64,000 nt of DNA from NCBI RefSeq assembly GCF_020991475.1, contig NZ_JAJMPA010000001.1, positions 2,480,001 to 2,544,000 on the forward strand, written 5' to 3'. The position numbers and the translations under genes were made by a program. Below the pieces are notes generated by a model that was not told where the DNA came from, did not search any database, and saw nothing but the letters and a program-made list of their open reading frames with translations. Positions 1 to 8,219 of this stretch are shown piece by piece (positions within the stretch are counted from its first letter, which is position 1; the number at the start of each line of letters is the position of its first letter). The DNA is from Pedobacter sp. MC2016-14 (lineage in GTDB: Bacteria; Bacteroidota; Bacteroidia; Sphingobacteriales; Sphingobacteriaceae).

Positions 1-2
1 TA

Positions 3-1163
3 TCGATACGTGCTACCTACGGTATTGCCGGAAATTCACCCCAGGCTGCTGCGGGTTCAAATTTTAACATCTTAGGTGCAGATTATGGTACCAATCCGGG
101 AGGAACCAGTATCAGCGTGCAGTCGCCTTCAAATAATAAATTGATATGGGAGGCAACAAGGACCAAAAACCTTGGTCTGGATGTTTCGGTATTTAGAAAC
201 CGCCTTGGATTTAGCCTGGATATTTATGATAAACATACTACAGATCTTTTAGGTAGCTTGATTTTAAATCCTCTAAGCGGATATTCTGCGGTTGTTGGAA
301 ATATAGGGGAGTTGACCAATAAGGGGGTAGACCTTTCAATAAGATCGCTGAATGTACAATCACGCGATTTCAAATGGTCCTCAAACCTGGTTTTTAGTTA
401 TAACCGAAACAAACTGGTGGATTACGGTGTGCCAAGTCCTTATGCCAATCAGGCAGGGAGTAAAATCTATTCTTCCTATTTTGCCGGATATGGTTTGTTA
501 CCGCTGTTTGCCTACCAATATGCCGGGCTGGACAATACAGGAAGTCCTATGATCAGGCTGCAGGATGGTTCCGTTACCAAGAGCCTTTATGTTGCCCAGG
601 GCGATGATGTAGTCTATCAGGGAACTATTATGCCGGTCTTTAACGGGGGATTCTCAAATACATTCAGTTATAAAAATCTTTCCGTTACAGCCAACATGAT
701 CTACAATATGGGGCATGTGATGAGAAGGGATGTGAATCAATTTTATACCGGAAGGTTGAGCGGTTCTGCCACTTCATTTAACGGTAACATCAGCCCTGAA
801 TTTAACAACAGATGGAAGAAGCCGGGTGACGAGGCCTTCACGGATATTCCAGCTTACGTGGCCAATATGAACGATCACTATAACAACCGGGACATGAATT
901 ATTATTTAATGGGCGATGGAAATGTTGTAGATGCGTCATATATCAAATTGAGGGACATTACCTTAAATTACGTTTTACCAAAGGAAGTTTTGAAAGCGGT
1001 CAAAATTGCTTCGGCAAGTGTATTTGTACAGGCCACAAATTTCATGGTCTGGAAAGCAAATAAGTATAATATAGATCCTGAATTTCATAACCTGTCTACA
1101 GGTGCAAGGAGTATCCCTCCGTTTAAGCACTCCTACAGCATTGGTACTAATATTACATTCTAA
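3..1163 (+). CDS. SusC/RagA-type TonB-dependent receptor, C-terminal part (locus 1)
   Basis: This is the last ~386 codons of an outer-membrane TonB-linked transporter; the reading frame is open from base 3 and the start lies outside the window. It shows alternating beta-strand sequence typical of a SusC barrel, including strands like DLSIRSLNVQSRDFKWSS and FSYNRNKLVDY, and ends in an aromatic residue (GTNITF) as expected for outer-membrane insertion. The barrel is clearly related to the end of the locus 3 receptor (23049-26642), with matching LWxxNK, DPE and RSxPPFKHS segments. With the following SusD it should form a pair that imports an unknown ligand with TonB energy. STN, carboxypeptidase-like and plug domains cannot be checked here. 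Confidence 0.93.
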   Translation, partial: SIRATYGIAGNSPQAAAGSNFNILGADYGTNPGGTSISVQSPSNNKLIWEATRTKNLGLDVSVFRNRLGFSLDIYDKHTTDLLGSLILNPLSGYSAVVGNIGELTNKGVDLSIRSLNVQSRDFKWSSNLVFSYNRNKLVDYGVPSPYANQAGSKIYSSYFAGYGLLPLFAYQYAGLDNTGSPMIRLQDGSVTKSLYVAQGDDVVYQGTIMPVFNGGFSNTFSYKNLSVTANMIYNMGHVMRRDVNQFYTGRLSGSATSFNGNISPEFNNRWKKPGDEAFTDIPAYVANMNDHYNNRDMNYYLMGDGNVVDASYIKLRDITLNYVLPKEVLKAVKIASASVFVQATNFMVWKANKYNIDPEFHNLSTGARSIPPFKHSYSIGTNITF

Positions 1164-1177
1164 TCTTAAAACTAGAA

Positions 1178-2668
1178 ATGATGATTTTAAAAAACAAACT
1201 ATCCATATTCGTCCTTTTCACATCACTGATTTTGCTGAGTTCCTGCAAAAAGGATTTTTTGGAGGTGATCCCAAAAGGCAAGCAAATTGCAGAAACCACG
1301 GAAGATTATAATCTGCTGATGAACAGTCCTGCACTATACCAGTATTTACAAGGCGGCGGTTGGCAGGGCCCCGTATTAATGGGTGATGAAATTGGTGCAG
1401 AACAGAATTATTTTAATTCTTCCCAACCTCTTGTGCAGCGTTTCTTTAAATGGGATGCAATTTTATATGGTCAGGTAACGGATATTGCTTCTGATTTGAG
1501 GATTTTCTTGCAGAACGTATACGCCTGTAACCTGGTTATCAATGAAGTATTGCAGGCTAAAGGAGGGACTGCGCAACAAAACCTGGCACTTCAGGCCGAC
1601 GCAATGGCAACCAGGGCATGGATTTACTTTCAAATGGTTAACTTTTATACCAAACCTTATGCTGCCGCTACTGCGGGAAGTGATTTAGGTTTTCCTGTCA
1701 TTACTAAAGCCGATGTTGTGGAGACTTTTTACTCAAGGGGAACTGTTCAGGAAAACTATGATTTTATCATCAATGACCTGAAAACTGCAATACCCAACCT
1801 TCCGCTGAATGCTGCTGGAAAAACGCGTATGTCTAAAGCTGCTGCCGAAGGTATCCTGGCAAAAGTATATTTATTTATGGGTAAGCCAGATCTAGCGCTA
1901 CCATTGTTAAATGCCGCCTTTATCGATAATGCCAGTGCCAGTACACCAGCGATGTTGTATGATTACAACATTACATTTGCTCCCGGAGGTTCATTTTTGC
2001 CGGTCAGTGCACAAACTGGTCCGGCATCTCCGGGAAATAATTATACTGATTTTACCGAATCTGTATTGTCAAAAACTTTTTCAAACCCTTATGCCAATGG
2101 GAATAATGGTATTGTGATTACCCCGGAAACTGCCCAATTATATGGGGCAACTGATTTTAGGCTTAATTTTTACACCAACAAATATTTCGATGGTTCAATG
2201 ATCCCGGGAGGCAGGCTCCGTAAATATGGGGTTTCCTACAGCAGGTTTGGTGTAACTTTATCTGAACTTTACTTGCTTCGTGCGGAATGTAAAGCGAGGT
2301 TGAACGATCTAAGTGGTGCAAAGGATGATCTTGAATTTTTGCGGAAGAAGAGAATCCGGGTTAAAGACGAGTTGGGAAATGATGTGCCGGATGCATTGGT
2401 TCCAGCTGCAGCTATGGCAGATGGCCCCACTTTGTTACGCTTTGTGATGGAAGAACGGATCCGTGAATTTGCAGCCGAAGGCTATCGGTGGTTCGACATG
2501 AGAAGACTTTCTGTAGATCTGCAATTTGCAGGAGCGGTGTTTACACATAAAATATACCCGGCATCTGGCCAGGCACAAATCATTACCCTTAAACAACCGG
2601 AAAGATTGGTTTTACAACTGCCCCCGAATATTATGGCGGCTAACCCTTCATTTAATAATAACCCTTAA
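1178..2668 (+). CDS. SusD/RagB-family outer-membrane lipoprotein (locus 1)
   Basis: A 496-residue surface lipoprotein that acts as the lid or ligand-binding partner of the SusC upstream, 14 bases away. The signal peptide ends in a lipobox (LLSSC, Cys23) followed by KKDFLEV, the usual SusD start. Tetratricopeptide-like helices and the late motif EERIREFAAEGYRWFDMRR are classic for RagB/SusD. A second ATG lies three bases downstream and cannot be distinguished as the start. It is most similar to the locus 3 SusD (26661-28151): both carry the EHYDLLMNS/EDYNLLMNS segment and end in an ANPxxxNNP tail. Ligand unknown. Confidence 0.95.
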   Translation: MMILKNKLSIFVLFTSLILLSSCKKDFLEVIPKGKQIAETTEDYNLLMNSPALYQYLQGGGWQGPVLMGDEIGAEQNYFNSSQPLVQRFFKWDAILYGQVTDIASDLRIFLQNVYACNLVINEVLQAKGGTAQQNLALQADAMATRAWIYFQMVNFYTKPYAAATAGSDLGFPVITKADVVETFYSRGTVQENYDFIINDLKTAIPNLPLNAAGKTRMSKAAAEGILAKVYLFMGKPDLALPLLNAAFIDNASASTPAMLYDYNITFAPGGSFLPVSAQTGPASPGNNYTDFTESVLSKTFSNPYANGNNGIVITPETAQLYGATDFRLNFYTNKYFDGSMIPGGRLRKYGVSYSRFGVTLSELYLLRAECKARLNDLSGAKDDLEFLRKKRIRVKDELGNDVPDALVPAAAMADGPTLLRFVMEERIREFAAEGYRWFDMRRLSVDLQFAGAVFTHKIYPASGQAQIITLKQPERLVLQLPPNIMAANPSFNNNP

Positions 2669-2673
2669 AAACA

Positions 2674-3810
2674 ATGTTTAAAAATATTAATATAATGCTC
2701 ATGCTGCTGGTTTTCGGATCGGCAGCATCTGCACAGAAACAATTTATCGTCAGAGGCCAGATCAACAAAAGCCAAAGCGGATGGATAAGGCTGACTTATT
2801 TTAACATGGGAAAGAACGTGGTAGATTCTGTCCAATTTAAAAATGGTTCCTTTGAATTTAAAGGGCTAATTGAGGCCCCGGCTGATGCTACACTTGAAAT
2901 TAATCCCATTTATGGCAGGCCAACTTACGAAGAGCGGATGCGCCAGGACATGCGCGAATTTTATCTGGAAGGTAGAGAAACGCTGATTAAAAGTGATTCA
3001 GGATTAAAGGCAGCGACCATCACGGCAGGAAAACAACAAAAATATTTTGAAGAGTCAGAGGCAGCTGAACTTGCTGTGGCCCGGCAGATGTGGGCCCTTA
3101 ATGACCTGGGTGAAAAATACCGCACAGAAAACAACCAGACAGGTCTGGATTCTTTGAGAATAAGATCGGTAACCATCATTAAAGATAAGGAAAAGTTGGA
3201 CAGCGTTTTTATTGCGACTCATCCGGATAGCTTTGTGGCCTTTCATAAGTTAAGGTTTGCTGAGGTATTGTCTAAATACAGCGATGCCACCATAGCAACT
3301 TTATTTGGTCGTTTTAGCCCTGAAATCCGAAATTCTCAGCTAGGAAAGGTTTTTGCTGCAAAAATTGAGACCGCAAAAACCCTCAAAAAAGGAATGCCGG
3401 CTCCAGGGATCAATTTGCCGGACGCGACAGGAAAAATGGTCTCGTTAAGCACCTTAAAAGGAAAGTATGTATTGTTATGCTTTTCTCCAAGCCCGGATAC
3501 CAGGAATTTAGCAAGGATTTTCGGTCAGATGGTAGGGAAAAATTTTAGTATTTATAGCGTTACCATTACCAACAACATGGATTTATGGAACAGTATGCAG
3601 CATTCAGCATCTTCCCAATGGACCAGTGTGGTAGACTTTAACAAGATCGACAGTCCTACAGGTACGCTGATCAGCCCGACGGCTAAAGCATATAACCTGA
3701 CTTTTGCGCTGAACTATTGCTTTTTAATAGATCCAGCCGGGATGATTGTAATGGAAAGAACGGTAATGGATCCGGCGCTCTTCTCAAAAATTCAAGATGC
3801 TATTAAATAA
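2674..3810 (+). CDS. DUF4369-like / thioredoxin-fold protein lacking the CxxC motif (locus 1)
   Basis: A 378-residue secreted or periplasmic protein with a signal peptide ending near residue 21 (AASAQ). The N-terminal ~100 residues (FIVRGQINKSQSGWIRL, DSVQFKNGSFEFKGLIE) look like the DUF4369 beta domain common in Bacteroidota TlpA proteins. From about residue 240 the thioredoxin/AhpC-TSA layout follows (GMPAPGINLPDATGKMVSLSTL). Where the redox CxxC should be, the sequence reads VLLCFSPSPDTRN, so the canonical dithiol is missing and thiol-disulfide activity is unlikely. It starts 5 bases after SusD and overlaps no gene if the next one starts at 3821. It may be a binding or scaffold paralogue of the catalytic protein next door. 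Confidence 0.85.
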   Translation: MFKNINIMLMLLVFGSAASAQKQFIVRGQINKSQSGWIRLTYFNMGKNVVDSVQFKNGSFEFKGLIEAPADATLEINPIYGRPTYEERMRQDMREFYLEGRETLIKSDSGLKAATITAGKQQKYFEESEAAELAVARQMWALNDLGEKYRTENNQTGLDSLRIRSVTIIKDKEKLDSVFIATHPDSFVAFHKLRFAEVLSKYSDATIATLFGRFSPEIRNSQLGKVFAAKIETAKTLKKGMPAPGINLPDATGKMVSLSTLKGKYVLLCFSPSPDTRNLARIFGQMVGKNFSIYSVTITNNMDLWNSMQHSASSQWTSVVDFNKIDSPTGTLISPTAKAYNLTFALNYCFLIDPAGMIVMERTVMDPALFSKIQDAIK

Positions 3811-3820
3811 CTATAACCCC

Positions 3821-5248
3821 ATGAAAAAACTTTTTGTCCTACTGATTTCTCTTTTTCCGCTATGCTCTACTGCTCAAATTACGGTTAAAGTAAGTGGTAA
3901 ATCAACTGCCGCCAACAACAAAACGCTTTTATTTTTTTACGAAAAGGGCCCGGGCAGGCCGTCTATAATCGATTCTTGTAAACTGAAAAATGGAACTTAT
4001 AGTAAGGTGCTAACCGTAAATAAATCTGGAGTATACCTGGTTGGTTTTTCAGAAACAGATTTGAGTCCTTTTTGGGCAGATCAGAAAGCTGTAGAAATTA
4101 ATTTTTCTGCAGCAGCACTTCCGGTCATTAAGGGCGATGTAAACAATGAGCTGATGGATGTATTTAACCATACGATTTCCGAATATCATGTCAAACTATC
4201 ATCCAGAGACCCTAAGTTGGACAGAGCCAAAGCTGAGCAGGACTATAAAACCCAACTCTTGTCTATGGCAGAAAAATATGCCACGGTTCCTGCTGTTATC
4301 CATGTATTAAGTCAGTTTGATTTTGACAGGGATGCGAAATTTTTACAGGAAGCAGGAGCGAAGTTGCTACAGGCAAATCCTGATCATGTTGCCGTTAAAA
4401 ATTATGTTTTTGACATTACGCGTTTAAATGTGGGACAGCCTGCAACTGATGTAGCTTATCTGAACACGGCCGGCGGGAAAGAATCGTTAAAAAGTGTACT
4501 TGGAAAGGCTAAATATACACTCGTTGATTTTTGGGGCACCTATTGCGTGCCTTGTCGGGCGGGCATTCCCGGTATCAAGAAGTTGTATGCGCAATATCAT
4601 TCCAAAGGGCTAGAAGTGTTGGCTATCTCATTGGATACCAAGGATGATATGTGGAAGAAATCGCTAGCCGAGGAGGCCATGCCCTGGCCACAAGGCCGTA
4701 CTGAGGATGGCGGACGTAGGGCAATGCTGGATTATCGCTTTAATGGAATTCCGTATTTGGCATTATTTGACCAGAATGGCAATATTGTAGCGCTGAATTT
4801 ACAGCACGAAGCCCTGGAGCACAAATTAAAAGAACTCATGGGGGAGCCTGATAAGGTTAACATGGAGGTAGAGGATGAAGGTACGGCTTATCGCAGTCCG
4901 GAAGAGGAAGCAATGATCCAAAAAATTGTAACTGCCTATTCACTTCAGGACTATCAGCGTTTTTTTAAAGGACTTACTGCGGCAAATTATAAAACCACAT
5001 TTCTTAAAAACTTAAATGAGCAACTGACGCTTAAAGCCTATCAGTTGTCAAAATTAGGTTGGTCTTTAGAAACTTATTACAATAATTATATCGAGGTATT
5101 ACAATCCCGGAATTTATCCGAAAAGGAAAAGCTTTCGGGCATGCAATCAATTGACCGGAGGCAGATCAGCTTTTTAAGAGGGGTGTTAGGCAAAACCAGT
5201 TATCAAAAATACCTCTTGTTGAGAGATCAGAGAAAGTTATCCTATTAA
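3821..5248 (+). CDS. TlpA-family thioredoxin-like disulfide reductase with C-terminal extension (locus 1)
   Basis: A 475-residue periplasmic thiol-disulfide oxidoreductase. The start at 3821 gives a clean signal peptide (MKKLFVLLISLFPLCSTAQ); an in-frame ATG at 3797 would overlap the previous gene by 14 bases and put extra residues before it. An N-terminal DUF4369-like domain is followed by a thioredoxin domain with the active site WGTYCVPCR (Cys242, Cys245) and a downstream cis-Pro region GIPYLALFDQNG. About 140 residues beyond the thioredoxin fold (from roughly residue 340) form a charged, apparently helical extension that I do not recognise. It sits directly after the CxxC-less paralogue, suggesting the two work as a pair. 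Confidence 0.9.
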   Translation: MKKLFVLLISLFPLCSTAQITVKVSGKSTAANNKTLLFFYEKGPGRPSIIDSCKLKNGTYSKVLTVNKSGVYLVGFSETDLSPFWADQKAVEINFSAAALPVIKGDVNNELMDVFNHTISEYHVKLSSRDPKLDRAKAEQDYKTQLLSMAEKYATVPAVIHVLSQFDFDRDAKFLQEAGAKLLQANPDHVAVKNYVFDITRLNVGQPATDVAYLNTAGGKESLKSVLGKAKYTLVDFWGTYCVPCRAGIPGIKKLYAQYHSKGLEVLAISLDTKDDMWKKSLAEEAMPWPQGRTEDGGRRAMLDYRFNGIPYLALFDQNGNIVALNLQHEALEHKLKELMGEPDKVNMEVEDEGTAYRSPEEEAMIQKIVTAYSLQDYQRFFKGLTAANYKTTFLKNLNEQLTLKAYQLSKLGWSLETYYNNYIEVLQSRNLSEKEKLSGMQSIDRRQISFLRGVLGKTSYQKYLLLRDQRKLSY

Positions 5249-5275
5249 GTTCCTTTTGATATATTTATGCTGATT

Positions 5276-6115
5276 ATGAAAAGGATTTTAAGTTCAATAT
5301 TGCTGCTTTTAGCAGTTCAGGGGATTGCACAAAGTAAAAAACCAGGCCAGGCCCTGCTCTGGAGGATTAGCGGAAATGGCTTGGCTAAACCCTCTTATCT
5401 CTATGGTACGATCCACATGATTTGTGAAAATGATTTTTACCTGTCCGGATCGTTAAAAGCTGCGGTAGAAGAGGTAGACGGACTTGTCTTTGAACTAAAT
5501 TTAGCAGATTCGGTCTTAAATAAAAAAATACAGCGGCTGATGTATTCTCCCGTTTCTTTGCGCAAGAGGTTAAGTCCTGAAAATTACCACTTACTGGATT
5601 CACTTATGCAGGTTAAGGCTTCCGTTCCATTACAGCAGTTTGAGTATATGAACCTGATGGCCATCAGCAGTTTTCTGTCTTCCAGAATGATGGCCTGTGG
5701 GCAGCCTAAATCTTATGAAGCTTCGCTTTTGGCTCTGGCCAGGGCGAAGCATAAAACCATCGCTGGATTGGAGTCTCCAGAAGAGCAGTTGGTTTTTTTT
5801 AACAAGGCAATTACAGACAGTGTGTTGATAAGTCAAATGCTGGATACGGAGAAAAGTGAAATTTTGTTACAAAAGATGGTAGACCTGTATAAGCAGGAGG
5901 ACATAGAGGCTTTAAACTCAATTGTCGACGACCAGAATGCGAAAAAATGGATGCTGGATGTCCGTAATGCAAATTGGATAAAAGTGATGCCTGGATTAAT
6001 GAAAAAGGAAAGCACCTTGTTTGTAGTTGGCGCAGGACATCTTGGTGCTGAAATGGGTTTAATTAAAAGCCTGAGCAAGCTTGGATATTTGCTGGAGCCG
6101 GTTAAAAGAGATTAG
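5276..6115 (+). CDS. TraB/GumN-family protein
   Basis: A 279-residue exported protein of the TraB/GumN superfamily (Tiki/EreA-like fold), members of which are suspected metal-dependent proteases. The diagnostic N-terminal segment is present: LLWRISGNGLAKPSYLYGTIHM, with the first GxIH-type metal-site histidine. FELNL, GLESPEEQL and the late VVGAGHLGAEMGLI with its second histidine follow. The signal peptide is MKRILSSILLLLAVQGIAQ from 5276; an in-frame ATG at 5267 would add three residues. It lies 27 bases after the TlpA gene on the same strand and is probably the last gene of locus 1. Its substrate is unknown. Confidence 0.88.
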   Translation: MKRILSSILLLLAVQGIAQSKKPGQALLWRISGNGLAKPSYLYGTIHMICENDFYLSGSLKAAVEEVDGLVFELNLADSVLNKKIQRLMYSPVSLRKRLSPENYHLLDSLMQVKASVPLQQFEYMNLMAISSFLSSRMMACGQPKSYEASLLALARAKHKTIAGLESPEEQLVFFNKAITDSVLISQMLDTEKSEILLQKMVDLYKQEDIEALNSIVDDQNAKKWMLDVRNANWIKVMPGLMKKESTLFVVGAGHLGAEMGLIKSLSKLGYLLEPVKRD

Positions 6116-6120
6116 TTATC

Positions 6121-6136
6121 ATGGTAAATTTACCAT
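6121..6136. repeat. Perfect 16-bp palindrome after the TraB gene
   Basis: ATGGTAAATTTACCAT is a perfect 8+8 palindrome just after the TraB stop codon. There is no T-run after it, so an intrinsic terminator is doubtful. It may be an operator in the upstream region of the locus 2 fecI gene. Confidence 0.4.
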
Positions 6137-6160
6137 TGAGGCTGCTACGGCACTCAATAT

Positions 6161-6179
6161 ACGCTAATTTACTTAGCGT
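6161..6179. promoter_or_regulatory. Inverted repeat ACGCTAA-TTTAC-TTAGCGT upstream of fecI (locus 2)
   Basis: A perfect 7-bp inverted repeat with a 5-base spacer, 84 bases before the fecI start. It contains CGCTAA and its complement TTAGCG, the same hexamer that forms the loops of the susC leader hairpins at 8125 and 33396. A regulatory role is inferred only. Confidence 0.35.
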
Positions 6180-6262
6180 TCTAAGATCTTTACATCAAAA
6201 TTCTCCAAATTTTAACTAATATTGGCGTTTGATTTTGGTATATTTAGATTTCTCTAAGCAAA

Positions 6263-6832
6263 ATGGCCGCATATAGTACGTATACAGATGTAGAGTTAAC
6301 ATCCTTATTAAAGGTTGGTGACCAGGCCGCATTTAATGAAATCCATAAGCGTTATTATGCGCTTTTGTATAACCATGCCTTCAAAAGATTACCATATAGG
6401 GAAGAGGTAAAGGATATTCTTCAGGAATTATTTGCTTTTTTATGGAATAACAGAGCGTCTTTGATACTTACTTCAGGACTTGCGGCCTATTTATATTCCT
6501 CTGTTCGTAACCGGGTAATTAATGTTTTTACGAAGCAAAAAGTACGGACAGCTTATGCGGCCTCTTTACAAGATTATTTAGTTGCCGGCGAAAATGTAAC
6601 GGACTGGAGGCTGCGAGAAAAAGAGCTTGCTGCGTTAATAGAGCGGGAAATCACGGCTTTACCACCCCAAATGAGGCGTGTATTTGAGTTGAGCAGGAAT
6701 GAACATTTATCGCACAATGAAATAGCGACGTTGTTAAATACCAGTCCGCTAACGGTAAGAAAGCAGGTGCAAAATGCACTTAAAATCCTTCGCTCAAAAT
6801 TAGGGGCAAATTTATTTTTAACTTTTTTTTAG
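6263..6832 (+). CDS. FecI-type ECF RNA polymerase sigma factor (locus 2)
   Basis: A 189-residue extracytoplasmic-function sigma factor that should direct RNA polymerase to the locus 2 SusCD promoter when released by its FecR partner. Sigma region 2 is visible at residues ~18-85 (FNEIHKRYYALLYNHAFKR, EVKDILQELFAFLWNN, LYSSVRNRVIN). Sigma region 4 is at ~125-180 (LPPQMRRVFELSRNEHLSHNEIATLL, then the recognition helix NTSPLTVRKQVQNALKIL). The C-terminus ends in a short hydrophobic tail (LGANLFLTFF), a trait shared by the other two fecI genes here. fecR follows 67 bases downstream, the standard FecI-FecR-SusC order. Confidence 0.95.
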   Translation: MAAYSTYTDVELTSLLKVGDQAAFNEIHKRYYALLYNHAFKRLPYREEVKDILQELFAFLWNNRASLILTSGLAAYLYSSVRNRVINVFTKQKVRTAYAASLQDYLVAGENVTDWRLREKELAALIEREITALPPQMRRVFELSRNEHLSHNEIATLLNTSPLTVRKQVQNALKILRSKLGANLFLTFF

Positions 6833-6899
6833 TTTCCGATACTCCATCCCCGCCTGTGATTTGTCTATTGAGTAATAGGGGTTATTAAATCCTTTTATA

Positions 6900-8039
6900 A
6901 TGGAAAAACAAGAGGCAGAAAGACTATTAGAACGTTACATCGCAGGTACAGCAAGCCCAGAGGAAAATGCCTGGGTTGAAACCTGGTATGCTCGTTTTGA
7001 AGATAAAGTTAGCAATGTAGCTCAGGAGCAGATTGCTGCGGACGAATTGGAAAGCTGGGAGAAATTAGTACAGGATATTAAAAGAAAGCCAGTTATAAAA
7101 TTGTGGCCAGGACTGGTAGCTGCTGCGTCTGTTGTTTTGGTCATCGGAATAGGGTTATTTTTCCTAAACAGGCAGCCCGTAGAAAGTGTGGTCATTGCAC
7201 AGGGTAGTGATGTAAAACCCGGATTAAATGGTGCCTTTTTAAAGCTGGCCAATGGAAAAAGAATCAGTTTAAATTCTAGCGCGAATGGTAAGCTGGCTAT
7301 AGAGTCTGGCATCACCATCACCAAAACCAAAGATGGGGAACTTGTTTACACTTTAGCAGAAGATCAGCATACAGCAAATATTGGAGGATACAACACTATA
7401 GAGACTCCGGCTGGTGGACAATATCAGTTGAAACTTCCTGATGGCACCAACATTTGGTTGAATGCCTCTTCGTCTTTAAAATACCCTGTTAGTTTTGCTG
7501 CTTTAAAAGAAAGAAAAATAGAGTTGGTAGGTGAAGCTTTTTTTGAAGTTAAGCATAATGCCGCTCAGCCCTTTCGCGTAGTGAGTAAGGGGCAGCTTGT
7601 AGAAGATATTGGCACTACCTTTAATATCAACAGTTATGGAGATGAGCTAACTGTGAGCACAACGCTGATAGAAGGAGCGGCCAGAGTGTCCCTTTCAGGA
7701 AATACGGCGTATTCCAAATTACTAAAACCAGGACAGCAGTCTATTGCTACGCTTAATTCGTTATCTGTGAGGGAGGTAAATACAGATAACGTTATAGCCT
7801 GGAAAAATGGCATGTTTATGTTTTACGATGAACCACTTGTAAAAGCGATGCGAAAAATATCCAGATGGTACGGTGTTAAAGTGATTTTTGAAGATCCGGT
7901 CCTGGAACAGTTATCTACCTACGGAACCATAAGTAAATTTAATTCTTTAAGTAAAGTGCTTCAAATGATGGCAAAGGCCGGCTCAATACGATTTGAAGTC
8001 AAAGAAAAAACCATTACCATCATAAAATCAACCAATTAA
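6900..8039 (+). CDS. FecR-family anti-sigma factor (locus 2)
   Basis: A 379-residue single-pass inner-membrane regulator. The cytoplasmic N-terminus (residues ~1-65) should bind the upstream FecI. A transmembrane helix spans about 68-89 (LWPGLVAAASVVLVIGIGLFFL). The periplasmic FecR domain spans ~165-265 (ETPAGGQYQLKLPDGTNIWLNASSSL, ELVGEAFFEVKHN, DIGTTFNINSY). A C-terminal DUF4974/STN-like domain (~308-376, AMRKISRWYGVKVIF) probably contacts the STN domain of the locus 2 SusC. This follows the trans-envelope signalling model known for FecA-FecR-FecI. Confidence 0.95.
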   Translation: MEKQEAERLLERYIAGTASPEENAWVETWYARFEDKVSNVAQEQIAADELESWEKLVQDIKRKPVIKLWPGLVAAASVVLVIGIGLFFLNRQPVESVVIAQGSDVKPGLNGAFLKLANGKRISLNSSANGKLAIESGITITKTKDGELVYTLAEDQHTANIGGYNTIETPAGGQYQLKLPDGTNIWLNASSSLKYPVSFAALKERKIELVGEAFFEVKHNAAQPFRVVSKGQLVEDIGTTFNINSYGDELTVSTTLIEGAARVSLSGNTAYSKLLKPGQQSIATLNSLSVREVNTDNVIAWKNGMFMFYDEPLVKAMRKISRWYGVKVIFEDPVLEQLSTYGTISKFNSLSKVLQMMAKAGSIRFEVKEKTITIIKSTN

Positions 8040-8061
8040 TAATCAACTAAAACCAAACCAC

Positions 8062-8088
8062 ATGAAAATTCTCAAAGAAAAAACGTAG
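8062..8088 (+). other. Possible upstream mini-ORF MKILKEKT in the susC leader (locus 2)
   Basis: Between fecR and susC an ATG opens a nine-codon frame ending in TAG, followed 26 bases later by the leader hairpin. Comparable tiny ORFs stand in the same place in loci 3 (22943-22960) and 4 (33349-33378). The peptides differ but all are lysine-rich and short. Translation is unproven. Confidence 0.35.
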
Positions 8089-8114
8089 GCAAGCCCAAAG
8101 GTTTCTTGTATAAA

Positions 8115-8140
8115 AAAAGGAGTGCGCTAACACCCCTTTT
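8115..8140 (+). promoter_or_regulatory. susC leader hairpin with CGCTAA loop (locus 2)
   Basis: AAAAGGAGTG pairs with CACCCCTTTT around the loop CGCTAA (8125-8130), giving a 10-bp stem with one mismatch. It lies 80 bases before susC and is followed by only a weak U stretch, so it could be an attenuator, an RNA-stability element or a protein site. The locus 4 leader hairpin has the identical loop. Confidence 0.55.
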
Positions 8141-8160
8141 CTAAAATACCTGAAAATCTA

Positions 8161-8175
8161 TCCCATTGAATGGGA
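8161..8175 (+). promoter_or_regulatory. Second small hairpin in the susC leader (locus 2)
   Basis: TCCCAT-TGA-ATGGGA is a perfect 6-bp stem with a 3-base loop, 20 bases after the main leader hairpin and 45 bases before the susC start. It may act with the first hairpin. No counterpart is obvious in loci 3 and 4. Confidence 0.35.
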
Positions 8176-8219
8176 GAACGATTGAAGAAGACAATTATTC
8201 ACGATTTAAAGACACGTAA

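Noticed and set aside
6815-6840. Programmed frameshift at the T-run ending the locus 2 fecI
   Set aside because: The run lies at the stop codon, no longer frame is gained, and the other fecI genes lack the same run.
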